Below are positions 1 through 10,834 of a DNA stretch of 64,000 nucleotides, in pieces. Made by a program: the position numbers and the translations under genes. Below the pieces are notes generated by a model, which saw nothing but the letters and a program-made list of their open reading frames with translations, ran no database searches and was not told the origin of the DNA. Source of the stretch: Virgisporangium aliadipatigenens (GTDB lineage: Bacteria > Actinomycetota > Actinomycetes > Mycobacteriales > Micromonosporaceae); contig NZ_BOPF01000008.1 of the NCBI RefSeq assembly GCF_016863615.1, forward strand, positions 62,001 through 126,000. The letters are read 5' to 3'. Position 1 is the first letter of the stretch, and every line of letters starts with the position of its first letter.

Positions 1-2
1 GC

Positions 3-1415
3 GGGCCGGTCGGCGGTGGCGGGCGTGATGCGCCGGTCAGTGGCGGGGCGGTCGGCGGCGGCCGGCGTGATGCGCCGGTCAGTGGCGGGGCGGTCGGCGG
101 TGGCCGGCATGGTGCTCCGGTCGGCGGTGCGCCGACCGACGGCGGGCGGCGTGGTGTGCCGACCAGCGGCGGGCCGGTGAGCGGTGGTGTGGGGTCGGGG
201 CGTCGGGCGGGCGGGCGTGGGGTGCCCGTCAGCGGTGGCCCCGTGAGTGGTGTGCCGGTGAGTGGTGTGCCGGTGAGTGGTGTGCCGGTCAGCGGCGCCG
301 GGCGTGGCCGTGGCGGTCGGGGCGATGTCATCGATCCGGTGAGCGGTGGCGGTGCGCGGGGGCGCGAAGATCCGGGCGATCGGGAGGCGCGTGCCGGGCG
401 GCGCCCGCAAGGGGTCAGTGCGGCGCACGGGTTCGACACCGGGGCTTATGCGACGCTCGCCCCGGCCTCCGGCGCACCGCCGTCCTGGCTGCCCCGCATC
501 CGGCGGGAGACGGTGACGGCGCGGCCGGGGGCGTTCGTGCCGGTGGGGCTGCTGGGCGTGGCCGGGCTGGCCGTCCTGGCGATCACCGGCTACGGGGTGG
601 CCCGGTGGGATCTCGCGTGGAGCCTCCTGGCCGCACTCGCGGGGATCGCCGCGCTGGTCACGGCGGCGCGCGGCTGGCCGCTGGTGGCGTTCGCCGGGTT
701 GCTGGTCGGGGTGGTGTGCTGGAGTTTCGTCGCCCGTTCGATGGTGCCGGAGGCCTGGGATCTCGCCGGCATCGTGCGGTTGGTGCTGGGCAATCTCGCT
801 TATGCCGTTCCCACGATATGTGGAATCGTCGCGGGGACCTGGACGGATGCGCGCAGGTCGGCACGCGACTCGGTCCGGGTCGTCGCGGAGCGACGGTGGT
901 TCGGGCTCAACCGGCGGGAGTCGGAGCCGCAGCTGCCGGCGCTGGAGAAGATCCCGGCGGCCCGGTTCTTCGCGCTGCCGGACGGGCGCTGCGGGCATCT
1001 GGTGGTCGCCGGGCGGCGGGTGGCGCTGGTCGGCGCGACGGTGTGGCCGCGCGGCGAGTACGACATCGGCGGCAACGAGGTGCGGCGCGACGGCCGGCCG
1101 TTCGCCCCGGGGACGGACGACGTGGACGCGGTCGTCGACGACCTGCGCACCTGGGCGGAGCGGCTGACGCCGGTGGGGGCGACGCTGCGGGCGTTCCTGA
1201 CGGTGCATCCGGCGAGTGAACGCCCCGGCGACGCGGTGCACCTCGACATCCCCGAGGTCGAGGGGGTGCGGGTGGTGGCGACGGAGCGGTTCGTGGAGGA
1301 GGCGGGGGAGTTCCTGGCGGCGGAGCCCAACCTGCTCAGCGTGCCGGTGCTGGAGGCACTTCTTCCGCTGCTGGCCCCGCCGGAGCCCGACGCCGACGAC
1401 GCCGGGCCCCGGTAG
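3..1415 (+). CDS. Membrane protein with repeat-rich N-terminus, 5' end outside window
   Basis: No family recognised. The frame is open from the first bases of the window, so the real start lies upstream; a GTG at 156 is only an internal possibility. The first part (to about base 470) is Gly/Ser/Arg/Pro-rich and built of PVSGG and PVSGV repeats, probably disordered. Four hydrophobic segments follow (about bases 535-850), then a soluble C-terminal domain of roughly 180 residues. Its stretch GHLVVAGRRVALVGA loosely recalls the core of NERD (nuclease-related) domains, but no catalytic set can be assigned. It converges on glyA, the two stop codons being six bases apart. Coding status is well supported by codon periodicity and membrane segments; function is unknown. 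Confidence 0.75.
   Translation, partial: GPVGGGGRDAPVSGGAVGGGRRDAPVSGGAVGGGRHGAPVGGAPTDGGRRGVPTSGGPVSGGVGSGRRAGGRGVPVSGGPVSGVPVSGVPVSGVPVSGAGRGRGGRGDVIDPVSGGGARGREDPGDREARAGRRPQGVSAAHGFDTGAYATLAPASGAPPSWLPRIRRETVTARPGAFVPVGLLGVAGLAVLAITGYGVARWDLAWSLLAALAGIAALVTAARGWPLVAFAGLLVGVVCWSFVARSMVPEAWDLAGIVRLVLGNLAYAVPTICGIVAGTWTDARRSARDSVRVVAERRWFGLNRRESEPQLPALEKIPAARFFALPDGRCGHLVVAGRRVALVGATVWPRGEYDIGGNEVRRDGRPFAPGTDDVDAVVDDLRTWAERLTPVGATLRAFLTVHPASERPGDAVHLDIPEVEGVRVVATERFVEEAGEFLAAEPNLLSVPVLEALLPLLAPPEPDADDAGPR
19..144 (+). repeat. 42-bp tandem repeat, in frame
   Basis: Copies start near 19, 61 and 103, two almost identical (GGCGTGATGCGCCGGTCAGT core) and a third degenerate. Each encodes 14 residues of the form RDAPVSGGAVGGG. 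The array may extend beyond the left edge of the window. Confidence 0.8.
243..287 (+). repeat. 15-bp tandem repeat, three exact copies
   Basis: GTGAGTGGTGTGCCG is repeated exactly three times, encoding VSGVP pentapeptides, and flanked by degenerate copies on both sides. It keeps the reading frame of the surrounding gene. Confidence 0.9.
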
Positions 1416-1421
1416 CGAGGA

Positions 1422-2690
1422 TCAGACCCTGGTCCAGCCCGGCATCGGGAAGCCGTCGAGCAGGTCCCGCACCTCGCCGGCGATCCGGTCCAGGGCGGCG
1501 TCGTCCTCCTTGACGCCCGCGTCGACCGCGTCGGCGAACCAGCGCGCCACCTGCGGCATGTGTTCCGGGGTCAGCCCGCGGGTGGTGATGCCGGCGGTGC
1601 CGAGCCGGATGCCCGACGGGTCGAACGGCTTACGCGTGTCGTACGGCACCGAGTTGTAGTTCAGCTCGATGCCGGCCCGGTCCAGCGCACGCGCGGCGGG
1701 CTTGCCACCGACGTCGCGCCGGGTCAGGTCGATCAGGATCAGGTGGTTGTCCGTACCGCCCGTCACCAGGTCGAACCCCTGCTCGACGAGCGCCGCCGCG
1801 AGCGCCTTCGCGTTGGCCACGACGGCGTGCGCGTAGTCGCGGAACGACGGCTGCGCAGCCTCGCCCAGCGCGACCGCGATGGCGGCGGTGGTGTGGTCGT
1901 GCGGCCCGCCCTGCAGACCGGGGAAGACCGCCTTGTCGATCGCCTTCGCGTGTTCCTCGGTGGAGAGGATCATCGCGCCGCGCGGGCCCCGGAGCGTCTT
2001 GTGCGTCGTCGTGGTGATCACGTCGGCGTACCCGACCGGGGAGGGGTGCGCGCCACCGGCGATGAGGCCGGCGATGTGCGCGATGTCGGCGGCCAGCACG
2101 GCCCCGACCTCCCGCGCGATCTCCGCGAACTTCGGGTAGTCGATCGTGCGCGGGATGGCGGTACCGCCGCACCAGATGATCTTCGGGCGTTCGGCGAGCG
2201 CCAGGTCGCGCACCTCGTCGAAGTCGATCATCCCGTCCGTGCGGCGCACGGAGTAGCGCACGGCGTTGAACCACGCGCCGGTCGCCGACACCGACCAGCC
2301 GTGCGTGAGGTGCCCGCCGTGCGGCAGCCCGAGGCCGAGAATCGTGTCGCCGGGCTTGGCGAACGCCATGTACACGGCCAGGTTCGCCGGCGAGCCGGAG
2401 TACGGCTGCACGTTGGCGTGATCCACGCCGAAGAGCGACTTCGCGCGGGCGATCGCCAGTTCCTCGATCGGGTCGATGAACTGCTGGCCCTCGTAGTAGC
2501 GCTTGCCGGAGTAGCCCTCGGAGTACTTGTTGGTGAGGACCGAGCCGGTCGCCTCGAGAACGGCGTTCGAGACGTAGTTCTCCGAGGCGATCATCCGGAG
2601 CTTGTCGTGCTGGCGGGTCGACTCGGCTTCGATGAGGCGCGCGACGTCGGGGTCGGCGGCGGTGAGCGCGGTCAGCGGGGGCACGTGCAT
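1422..2690 (-). CDS. glyA: Serine hydroxymethyltransferase
   Basis: PLP enzyme interconverting serine and glycine with transfer of a one-carbon unit to tetrahydrofolate; cytoplasmic. At 422 residues it matches the family length. Visible motifs: KLRMIASENYVS near residue 30, the YSEGY and GKRYYEGQ substrate-site segments, the DIAHIAGLI strand near 202, the PLP lysine in TTTTHKTLRGPRGAM (about K231), and the C-terminal RLGTAGITTRGL segment. The ATG is preceded by AGGAGG at 2697-2702. A promoter -10 and a ZTP-type riboswitch lie directly upstream, so expression likely follows the folate/purine intermediate ZTP. It sits downstream of ilvD on the same strand but has its own promoter. Confidence 0.97.
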   Translation of the reverse strand: MHVPPLTALTAADPDVARLIEAESTRQHDKLRMIASENYVSNAVLEATGSVLTNKYSEGYSGKRYYEGQQFIDPIEELAIARAKSLFGVDHANVQPYSGSPANLAVYMAFAKPGDTILGLGLPHGGHLTHGWSVSATGAWFNAVRYSVRRTDGMIDFDEVRDLALAERPKIIWCGGTAIPRTIDYPKFAEIAREVGAVLAADIAHIAGLIAGGAHPSPVGYADVITTTTHKTLRGPRGAMILSTEEHAKAIDKAVFPGLQGGPHDHTTAAIAVALGEAAQPSFRDYAHAVVANAKALAAALVEQGFDLVTGGTDNHLILIDLTRRDVGGKPAARALDRAGIELNYNSVPYDTRKPFDPSGIRLGTAGITTRGLTPEHMPQVARWFADAVDAGVKEDDAALDRIAGEVRDLLDGFPMPGWTRV

Positions 2691-2717
2691 GAGCGTCCTC
2701 CTAGGCGGCTGCCAGGT

Positions 2718-2809
2718 GACCGTGCACCCAGGCGCGCGGTGCGGTCGGTCGAGGTCGCTCCCCGGTGGTCGATTCCACCTTCAGATGCTGCGCCAGTCGC
2801 GATACCCGG
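2718..2809 (-). ncRNA. ZTP (pfl-motif) riboswitch in the glyA leader
   Basis: Read on the minus strand, the glyA 5' region shows the conserved parts of the pfl/ZTP motif in order: GGGTATCGCGACTGGCG (2807-2791), a hairpin GGTGG-AATCGA-CCACC directly followed by GGGGAGCGAC (about 2779-2754), and the distal ACCGCGCGCCTGGG (2740-2727). The consensus GACUGGCG, CCACnGGGGAGCG and GCCUGGG segments are all present. glyA is a known target of this riboswitch class, which senses ZTP/ZMP, signals of 10-formyl-THF shortage. No U-tract terminator is seen between it and the AGGAGG, so control is probably translational. Identified by eye; a covariance-model search was not run. Confidence 0.88.
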
Positions 2810-2812
2810 GCG

Positions 2813-2818
2813 ATGCTA
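2813..2818 (-). promoter_or_regulatory. Probable glyA promoter -10 element
   Basis: TAGCAT on the minus strand, six bases upstream of the first conserved riboswitch G's, placing the transcription start at about 2806 at the riboswitch 5' end. No convincing -35 hexamer was found. Confidence 0.5.
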
Positions 2819-2854
2819 CCGGAGCCCGCGGCTCCCGCGAGGGTGACGTTCGCG

Positions 2855-2929
2855 GCCGATCTTGCAGTTGTGGCTGGGACATATCAGCAGCGCGATGGAC
2901 AACCCGGGCGCCACAACTGCAAGATCGGC
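2855..2929. repeat. 75-bp element with perfect 20-bp terminal inverted repeats
   Basis: GCCGATCTTGCAGTTGTGGC at 2855-2874 is repeated as its exact reverse complement at 2910-2929, with a 35-base loop. It begins 11 bases past the ilvD stop. No target-site duplication or ORF is evident and there is no T-tract, so it may be a REP/MITE-like palindrome that also forms a 3' end hairpin for ilvD mRNA. Confidence 0.85.
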
Positions 2930-2939
2930 GAATACGCCG

Positions 2940-4787
2940 CTACTCCGGCACGCGCCGGTACGCGCCGTCCGAGGCGCTCGTCGCCATGCTGGCGTACGCC
3001 CGCAGCGCGGCGCTGACCGGGCGTTCCCGGTCGACCGGGGTGTACGGGCGCGGCCGCTTCTCCTGCGCGATCCGGCGGGCGTCGAGCACCTCCGGCGCCA
3101 CCGCCAGCTCCAGGCGGCGGGTCGGGATGTCGATCTCGATGGTGTCGCCCTCCTCGACGAGCGCGATCAGCCCGCCGCTGGCCGCCTCCGGCGACATGTG
3201 GCCGATGGAGAGCCCCGAGGTGCCGCCGGAGAAGCGCCCGTCGGTGATGAGCGCGCAGGCCCGGCCGAGCCCGCGCCCCTTCAGGAACGACGTCGGGTAC
3301 AGCATCTCCTGCATCCCCGGCCCGCCGCGCGGCCCCTCGTAGCGGATCACCACGACGTCGCCGGGCTTGATCTCGCCGCGCAGGATCGCGTCGACGCACG
3401 AGTCCTGCGACTCGAAGACCCGCGCCGGCCCGCTGAAGGTGAGGCACTCGGCCGGCACCCCGGCCGTCTTCACCACGGCGCCGTCGGGCGCGAGGTTGCC
3501 GAAGAGGATCGCCAGGCCGCCGTCGGCGGTATAGGCGTTCTCGACGGAACGGATGCAGCCGGCCGCCCCGTCGGTGTCCAATGTGGACCATCGATTCGTC
3601 GACTCGAACGGCTGCGTCGTGCGCACCCCGCCCGGCGCCGCGTGGAAGAGTTCGACCGCTTCCGGGGAAGGGGATCCGCCGCGGATGTCCCAAGTGGACA
3701 GCCACTCGTCCAATGTGGACGAGTGCACCGAGTGGACGTCGCGGTGCAGCAGTCCGCCGCGGTTCAGTTCGCCGAGGATCGCCGGGATGCCGCCGGCGCG
3801 GTGCACGTCCTCCATGTGGTACTGCTGCGAGTTCGGCGCGACCTTGGCCAGGCACGGCACCCGGCGGGAGATCGCGTCGATGTCGCCGACGTGGAACTCC
3901 AGCTCGGCCTCCCGCGCCGCGGCGAGCAGGTGCAGCACCGTGTTGGTGGAGCCGCCCATCGCCACGTCCAGCGCGACGGCGTTCTCGAACGCGGCCCGCG
4001 AGGCGATCGCGCGCGGCAGCACCGAGGCGTCGTCGCCGGAGTAGTAGCGCGTGGCCAGGTCGATGACGACGCGGCCGGCCTGCACGAACAGGTCCCGGCG
4101 CAGCGCGGACGTGGCGAGCGTCGAGCCGTTGCCGGGCAGGGCCAGCCCGATGGCCTCGGTGAGGCAGTTCATCGAGTTGGCCGTGAACATCCCGGAGCAG
4201 GAGCCGCACGTCGGGCACGCCGAACGCTCGATCACCCCGAGCTGCTCGTCGCTGACCTTCTCGTCGGCGGAGGCGATCATCGCGTCGATCAGGTCGAGCT
4301 TGGGGCTCACGACACCCTCGACGGCGATCGTCTTACCCGCCTCCATCGGCCCGCCCGAGACGAACACGGTCGGGATGTTCAGGCGCAGCGCCGCCATCAG
4401 CATGCCCGGCGTGATCTTGTCGCAGTTGGAGATGCACACCAGCGCGTCGGCGCAGTGCGCGTTGACCATGTACTCGACCGCGTCGGCGATCAGCTCGCGA
4501 CTGGGCAGCGAGTAGAGCATCCCGCCGTGGCCCATGGCGATGCCGTCGTCCACGGCGATCGTGTTGAACTCCTTCGCCACCCCACCGGCCTCGGCCACCG
4601 AGTCGGCCACGATCGCGCCGAGGTCCTTGAGGTGCACGTGCCCCGGTACGAACTGGGTGAAGCTGTTGGCGATGGCGACGATCGGCTTCCCGAAGTCGCT
4701 GTCGGTCATGCCGGTAGCACGCCAGAGGGCACGCGCGCCCGCCATGTTCCGGCCGTGGGTGGAGGTCTTCGACCGCAGTTCAGGCAT
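2940..4787 (-). CDS. ilvD: Dihydroxy-acid dehydratase
   Basis: Iron-sulfur dehydratase of valine, isoleucine and leucine synthesis, converting 2,3-dihydroxy-3-methyl acids to 2-keto acids. Starting at the ATG at 4787 gives 615 residues, matching the classic 616-residue enzyme; the frame extends 34 codons further upstream but without family similarity. Cluster-binding segments are visible: [12 protein letters not shown] and [15 protein letters not shown], with the C-terminal [20 protein letters not shown] signature. GGAGG lies 15 bases before the ATG, a somewhat long spacing. It is divergent from the c-di-GMP enzyme gene across 92 bp that contains a motif shared with leuB and leuC promoters. 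Confidence 0.97.
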   Translation of the reverse strand: MPELRSKTSTHGRNMAGARALWRATGMTDSDFGKPIVAIANSFTQFVPGHVHLKDLGAIVADSVAEAGGVAKEFNTIAVDDGIAMGHGGMLYSLPSRELIADAVEYMVNAHCADALVCISNCDKITPGMLMAALRLNIPTVFVSGGPMEAGKTIAVEGVVSPKLDLIDAMIASADEKVSDEQLGVIERSACPTCGSCSGMFTANSMNCLTEAIGLALPGNGSTLATSALRRDLFVQAGRVVIDLATRYYSGDDASVLPRAIASRAAFENAVALDVAMGGSTNTVLHLLAAAREAELEFHVGDIDAISRRVPCLAKVAPNSQQYHMEDVHRAGGIPAILGELNRGGLLHRDVHSVHSSTLDEWLSTWDIRGGSPSPEAVELFHAAPGGVRTTQPFESTNRWSTLDTDGAAGCIRSVENAYTADGGLAILFGNLAPDGAVVKTAGVPAECLTFSGPARVFESQDSCVDAILRGEIKPGDVVVIRYEGPRGGPGMQEMLYPTSFLKGRGLGRACALITDGRFSGGTSGLSIGHMSPEAASGGLIALVEEGDTIEIDIPTRRLELAVAPEVLDARRIAQEKRPRPYTPVDRERPVSAALRAYASMATSASDGAYRRVPE

Positions 4788-4830
4788 AGGGGAAGTGTGC
4801 ACCCTCCGACCGGACCGGCTGTAACTCGCG

Positions 4831-4843
4831 TCCAAAAGATGGG
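4831..4843 (+). promoter_or_regulatory. Candidate BCAA operator in ilvD upstream region
   Basis: TCCAAAAGATGGG, an imperfect dyad (TCCA...TGGG), 44 bp from the ilvD ATG. Near-identical TCCATAAGATGGG occurs upstream of leuB, and a related sequence lies between leuC and the IclR-type regulator. The role is inferred only from this co-occurrence. Confidence 0.45.
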
Positions 4844-4879
4844 CTCCCGTGTGACGTTGATCTGAGGCACAGTGTTTTC

Positions 4880-7153
4880 GTGCCTCCAACGGTGGGTTCC
4901 GACGTGGTTGCCCTCTTCGCCGTGGTCGCCGTGGCCTGTGCGGTCCCGGCCGGGTTCTGTGTCGCCGTCCTTTTGCGCGCGGTGCGCACCGGTCCGCGCG
5001 CCCCGCGGGCCACCTACCTGCCGGTCGCGGCCGGCGTGACGCTCGCCAGCGTGGTGTTCGCGCTGGTCGCGGGGCTGCGGGCGGGCGGGGTCGGGGACAC
5101 GGCGCTGGTGCTGGTGAGCGGGATCGGCTTCGCCCTCGCCTGCGTGGTGATCTTCGGTGGGCTGCTCATGCTGCCGACGATCGTTCCCCCGACGGCCCGT
5201 GCCTCGCGGGTGCTCGACGGGCTGCTGCTGACCGCGTGCGCGTTCTACGTCGCCTGGTCCCTGATCCTGGAGCCGGCGCACCGTGCCGGGCGCGGCGGCG
5301 CGCTCCTGGCGATGGACCTCGACGCCGACTGTCTCGCGGTGACCGTGCCGATGCTGGTGATCGCCGCGGTCCTCGGCGGCGTGCTGATCAGCGCCGTCCA
5401 CCTGTGGCGCACCCCGACGACGGCGCTGGCCGGGCTGGCCGGCGCGGCGCAGATCTGCCTCGGCGCCGGCACGGTCGTGCTCGCCACGGCCGGCTACTCG
5501 CCGAAGGTGCTCGCGCCGGTCGGCGGCTGCCTGCTCGGGGCCGGCTTCGTCTCGATGGCGCTCGGCGGCCTGCGGGCCCAGCGCGCGCGGCGGGCGCAGG
5601 TGCCGGCACCGGCCGCGGCGGGGGTCGCGATCTCCACGGTGCCGGTGGCGGCGGCGCTGGCGGCCTGCCTGTGGCGGCTGTCCACCGGTGCGCCGCTGGA
5701 TCGCGGCAGCGTCTTCGTGGCCACGATCATCGGCGGGCTGCTCGCCGCGCAGCAGGGGCTCTCCCGCCGCGACATCCGCCGTTACCTGGCCAGGCTCGCC
5801 GACAGCGAGGCGCACTTCCGGGAGATGGCGCACACCGACGCGCTCACCGGGCTGGCCAACCGGCGGGAGCTGATCCGCATCCTGGACACCGAGGCGGTCG
5901 GCGGGCCGGCGTGCGTGCTGCTCGCGATCGACCTCGACGGCTTCAAGTACATCAACGACGTGCGCGGCCACGACGTCGGCGACGACGTGCTCGTGGAGGT
6001 GGCCCGGCGGCTGCGCTCCAACGTGCGGCCGGGCGACTGCGCGGCGCGGCTCGGCGGGGACGAGTTCGCGGTGCTCATGTGGGCCAAGCCGTCCGAGGCC
6101 ACCACCGTCGCCGAACGCATCCTCGGTGTGCTCAGCAAGCCGTACGAGCTGGCGTCGGGTTCGGTGTTCGTGTCGGCGAGCATCGGGATGGCCGGCTGCG
6201 CCACCGCCGACAGCATCGACTCGCTGCTGCGCAACGCCGACCTGGCGCTGCGTTCGGCGAAGGTGCGCGGCAAGAACCGGTACGAGTCCTACGACGCCAC
6301 CTACGACGAACTGGTCTCCCGGCGCAGCGATCTCGAGCAGGAGCTGCGCGGCGCGGTCGAACGCGGCGAACTGATGCTGGTGTACCAGCCGATCGCGACG
6401 GTCGCCGAGGGATACGTCGCCGGCGTGGAGGCGCTGCTGCGCTGGCACCACCCGCGCCTGGGTTCGGTGTCGCCCGCGGAGTTCATCCCGGTGGCGGAGG
6501 AGGCGGGGCTGATCCACGAGCTGGGGACGTTCGTGGTGCACGAGGCGTGCCATCAGCTGTCCCGCTGGATCGCCGACGGCCACGACCTCTGGCTGTCGAT
6601 CAACGCGTCAGTGCGCGAGCTGCACACCCCGGAGTACGCGCACCGGGTCGTCGAGGTGCTGCGCACGCATCGCGTTCCCGCGGAAAAGCTCGTGATCGAG
6701 GTGACCGAGCACGCGATGGCGCTCGACGTGGACCAGCTCAAGGACCGGCTGTCCGCGCTGCGCGAGGCGGGCGTCAAGGTCGCCCTCGACGACTTCGGTT
6801 CCGGCTATTCCTCGTTGAACCTCCTCCGTACGCTGCCGGTCGACATCCTGAAGATCGACCACGCGCTGCTCGACGCGGAGGACACCCGCTCGACGGACCC
6901 GCTCGCCGACATCGTCGTCGAACTGGGGAAGCGGCTGCAGCTCGACGTGATCGCCGAGGGGGTCGTCACGCCCGGCCAGCGCGACCTGCTGCACGGCTGC
7001 GGATGCCGCTACGCACAGGGCGAACTGTTCGGCTGGCCGCTGCCGGCGGAGCGCGTGGAAGCCCTGTTCGGGGAGCAGATCGGCGGCTCGCCACGGATCC
7101 CCGCCCAGAGTGTGGGATCGGTTGACTCAGCGCGTGAGATCCGTCAGAGTTAG
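4880..7153 (+). CDS. Membrane-anchored GGDEF-EAL c-di-GMP enzyme
   Basis: Predicted synthesis and/or hydrolysis of cyclic di-GMP at the membrane. From the GTG at 4880 the 757-residue product has about eight hydrophobic segments in the first 290 residues, then a GGDEF domain and an EAL domain. The GGDEF site ([10 protein letters not shown]) is intact and has an inhibitory-site RxxD (RPGD) five residues before it. The EAL side keeps the EALLRW motif, the SINASV asparagine, [15 protein letters not shown], the ILKID lysine, VIAEGV and [11 protein letters not shown], so neither domain looks degenerate. It lies between ilvD and ilvBNC; the ilvB promoter overlaps its last codons. Confidence 0.92.
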   Translation: MPPTVGSDVVALFAVVAVACAVPAGFCVAVLLRAVRTGPRAPRATYLPVAAGVTLASVVFALVAGLRAGGVGDTALVLVSGIGFALACVVIFGGLLMLPTIVPPTARASRVLDGLLLTACAFYVAWSLILEPAHRAGRGGALLAMDLDADCLAVTVPMLVIAAVLGGVLISAVHLWRTPTTALAGLAGAAQICLGAGTVVLATAGYSPKVLAPVGGCLLGAGFVSMALGGLRAQRARRAQVPAPAAAGVAISTVPVAAALAACLWRLSTGAPLDRGSVFVATIIGGLLAAQQGLSRRDIRRYLARLADSEAHFREMAHTDALTGLANRRELIRILDTEAVGGPACVLLAIDLDGFKYINDVRGHDVGDDVLVEVARRLRSNVRPGDCAARLGGDEFAVLMWAKPSEATTVAERILGVLSKPYELASGSVFVSASIGMAGCATADSIDSLLRNADLALRSAKVRGKNRYESYDATYDELVSRRSDLEQELRGAVERGELMLVYQPIATVAEGYVAGVEALLRWHHPRLGSVSPAEFIPVAEEAGLIHELGTFVVHEACHQLSRWIADGHDLWLSINASVRELHTPEYAHRVVEVLRTHRVPAEKLVIEVTEHAMALDVDQLKDRLSALREAGVKVALDDFGSGYSSLNLLRTLPVDILKIDHALLDAEDTRSTDPLADIVVELGKRLQLDVIAEGVVTPGQRDLLHGCGCRYAQGELFGWPLPAERVEALFGEQIGGSPRIPAQSVGSVDSAREIRQS
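7122..7150 (+). promoter_or_regulatory. ilvBNC promoter
   Basis: TTGACT (-35, 7122-7127), 17-bp spacer, CAGAGT (-10, 7145-7150). The start site would fall at about 7157-7158, on or beside the ATG of the leader peptide, so the leader mRNA is probably leaderless. The promoter overlaps the 3' end of the upstream gene. Confidence 0.6.
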
Positions 7154-7157
7154 GCCC

Positions 7158-7196
7158 ATGCTGTCGAAGAGGGCCCGGCGAGTACTTCTCACCTAG
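7158..7196 (+). CDS. ilvB leader peptide (attenuator peptide)
   Basis: A 12-codon ORF reading MLSKRARRVLLT then TAG. The Val-Leu-Leu run (GTA CTT CTC) lies just before the stop, and the stop codon overlaps the first stem of the downstream hairpin, which is the classical layout for ribosome-mediated attenuation. GTA and CTT are rare codons in such G+C-rich genomes, which should sharpen stalling. The codons match the end products of the ilvBNC pathway. A second 12-codon leader with the same final Thr-stop precedes cimA. Confidence 0.85.
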   Translation: MLSKRARRVLLT

Positions 7197-7253
7197 CGCG
7201 TCGCGCCCTGTGCCCGACGCGCTGACCCCCGTGCCCCGCACGTGGGGTTTTTT
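7195..7253 (+). promoter_or_regulatory. Transcription attenuator of ilvBNC
   Basis: Hairpin A pairs AGCGCGTCG (7195-7203) with CGACGCGCT (7215-7223), 9 bp with an 11-base loop, starting inside the leader stop codon. Hairpin B is a terminator: CCCCCGTG (7226-7233) with CACGTGGGG (7239-7247, one bulged T), followed by six T's (7248-7253). Stalling at Val/Leu codons would leave hairpin A's 5' arm occluded and change downstream folding. The exact antiterminator pairing was not resolved. Confidence 0.75.
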
Positions 7254-7319
7254 GTTGCCCTCAAACGTTGTCCGACAGCGCTTCTGCCCCGACCCATGCG
7301 GATAGGTGCGACGAGAGCC

Positions 7320-9179
7320 ATGAGCAAGCCGACACCCGAGATCCTGGCCCACCGATCACATCCGAGCCCGGGCGCCACGAGCGCCGGCTCCGCCGCGCCG
7401 GCCGCCGTCGGCGGCGCGGGAGAGCGGGTGGTCGACGTAAAGATGACCGGCTCCCAGGCCCTCGTCGCCTCGTTGGAGGCGCTCGGGGTCGACACGATCT
7501 TCGGCATTCCCGGTGGCGCGATCCTCCCGGCGTACGACCCGCTGTTCGACTCGAAGGTGCGGCACATCCTGGTGCGGCACGAGCAGGGCGCCGGCCATGC
7601 GGCGACCGGTTACGCCCAGGCCACCGGCCGGGTCGGCGTGTGCATGGCGACGTCCGGCCCGGGCGCGACCAACCTGGTGACGCCGATCGCCGACGCGTAC
7701 ATGGACTCGGTGCCGATCGTCGCCATCACCGGCCAGGTCGCCCGGCCGTACATCGGCACGGACGCCTTCCAAGAGGCCGACATCCAGGGCATCACCCTGC
7801 CGATCACCAAGCACAACTACCTGGTGCAGACCGGCGAGGAGATCCCGCGCATCCTCGCCGAGGCGTTCCACCTGGCGGCTACCGGGCGGCCCGGGCCGGT
7901 GCTGGTCGACATCCCGAAGGACGTGCTGGTCGCCGAGACGACGTTCAACTGGCCGCCGACGCTCGAACTGCCGGGCTACCACCCGACGCTGCACCCGCAC
8001 GGCAAGCAGATCCGCGAGGCCGCGCGCCTGATCACCAACGCCAAGCGGCCGGTGCTGTACGTCGGCGGCGGTGTGCTCAAGGCGAAGGCGTCGGAGGAGC
8101 TGCGCACCCTCGCCGAGCTGACCGGGGTGCCGGTCGTGACGACGCTGATGGCGCGCGGGGCGTTCCCCGACTCGCACGAGCAGCACGTGGGGATGCCGGG
8201 CATGCACGGCACCGTCTCGGCGGTGTACGCCCTGCAGCGCGCCGACCTGATCGTGGCGCTCGGGGCCCGCTTCGACGACCGGGTGACGGGCAAGCTGTCG
8301 ACGTTCGCGCCGAACGCCACGATCGTGCACGCCGACATCGACCCGGCCGAGATCGGCAAGAACCGCACCGCCGACGTGCCGATCGTCGGCGACGCGAAGC
8401 ACGTCATCCAGGAACTGATCACGGCGGTGGGCCACGAGCACACGGCCGGCCGCCGGGGCAACATCACGGAGTGGTGGACCCAGCTCAACGAGCTGCGCGA
8501 GCGCTACCCGCTCGGGTACGAGGAGCCGCCGGACGGCACGCTGTCGCCGCAGTACGTGATCAAGCGGCTGGGCGAGATCGTCGGCCCGGACGCCATCTAC
8601 GCGGCCGGGGTCGGCCAGCACCAGATGTGGGCGGCGCAGTTCATCTCCTACGAGAAGCCCGGCACGTGGCTCAACTCCGGCGGCGCCGGCACGATGGGCT
8701 ACGCCGTTCCGGCCGCGATGGGCGCCAAGCAGGGCTGCCCGGAGGCGGTGGTGTGGGCGATCGACGGCGACGGCTGCTTCCAGATGACCAACCAGGAACT
8801 GGCCACCTGCGCCCTGGAGGGCATCCCGATCAAGGTCGCCGTGATCAACAATGGCAACCTGGGCATGGTGCGCCAGTGGCAGACCCTGTTCTACGAGGAG
8901 CGGTACTCCAACACCGACCTGGGCACGCACAAGCACCGCATCCCGGACTTCGTCAAGCTGGCCGAGGCGTTGGGCTGCATCGGCCTGCGCTGCGAGAACG
9001 CCGCCGACGTGGACGCCACGATCGAGACCGCCATGCGGATCAACGACCAGCCCGTCGTGATCGACTTCGTGGTGGGCAAGGACGCGATGGTGTGGCCGAT
9101 GGTGCCCGCCGGCACCAGCAACGACGAGATCCTGTTCGCCCGCGGCGTGCGGCCGATCTTCGACGAAGACGACGTGTGA
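7320..9179 (+). CDS. ilvB: Acetolactate synthase, large (catalytic) subunit
   Basis: ThDP/FAD enzyme condensing pyruvate with pyruvate or 2-oxobutyrate, first common step of valine/leucine/isoleucine synthesis. The ATG at 7320 gives 619 residues, near the 618 of the mycobacterial IlvB1, with a disordered Pro/Ala-rich first 40 residues; the frame is open further upstream but there it overlaps the attenuator. Visible: catalytic glutamate in [26 protein letters not shown], the FAD-domain [11 protein letters not shown], and the ThDP motif from GDGCFQM to VINN. First gene of the ilvBNC operon, 66 bp beyond the attenuator T-tract; the ribosome binding site (ACGAGAG) is weak. Confidence 0.97.
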   Translation: MSKPTPEILAHRSHPSPGATSAGSAAPAAVGGAGERVVDVKMTGSQALVASLEALGVDTIFGIPGGAILPAYDPLFDSKVRHILVRHEQGAGHAATGYAQATGRVGVCMATSGPGATNLVTPIADAYMDSVPIVAITGQVARPYIGTDAFQEADIQGITLPITKHNYLVQTGEEIPRILAEAFHLAATGRPGPVLVDIPKDVLVAETTFNWPPTLELPGYHPTLHPHGKQIREAARLITNAKRPVLYVGGGVLKAKASEELRTLAELTGVPVVTTLMARGAFPDSHEQHVGMPGMHGTVSAVYALQRADLIVALGARFDDRVTGKLSTFAPNATIVHADIDPAEIGKNRTADVPIVGDAKHVIQELITAVGHEHTAGRRGNITEWWTQLNELRERYPLGYEEPPDGTLSPQYVIKRLGEIVGPDAIYAAGVGQHQMWAAQFISYEKPGTWLNSGGAGTMGYAVPAAMGAKQGCPEAVVWAIDGDGCFQMTNQELATCALEGIPIKVAVINNGNLGMVRQWQTLFYEERYSNTDLGTHKHRIPDFVKLAEALGCIGLRCENAADVDATIETAMRINDQPVVIDFVVGKDAMVWPMVPAGTSNDEILFARGVRPIFDEDDV

Positions 9180-9190
9180 GGGATTGAGCG

Positions 9191-10749
<1,559 letters not shown>

Positions 10750-10783
10750 TCTTCAGGATTCCTGATTTCCTAGGGATTTCCCG

Positions 10784-10820
10784 AAACGGCCCGCCCCGAT
10801 GTGTTCGGGGCGGGCCGTTT
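10784..10820. terminator. Bidirectional terminator, ilvC / downstream minus-strand gene
   Basis: AAACGGCCCGCCCCGA (10784-10799) pairs perfectly with TCGGGGCGGGCCGTTT (10805-10820), 16 bp with a five-base loop, with A/T at the stem bases serving both directions. Confidence 0.9.
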
Positions 10821-10834
10821 GCGTGGGGTGGGAC

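Noticed and set aside
2862-4865. Long open frame (667 codons) antisense to ilvD
   Set aside because: Arg/Gly/His-rich shadow of the ilvD frame, typical in high G+C DNA; ilvD has full family motifs.
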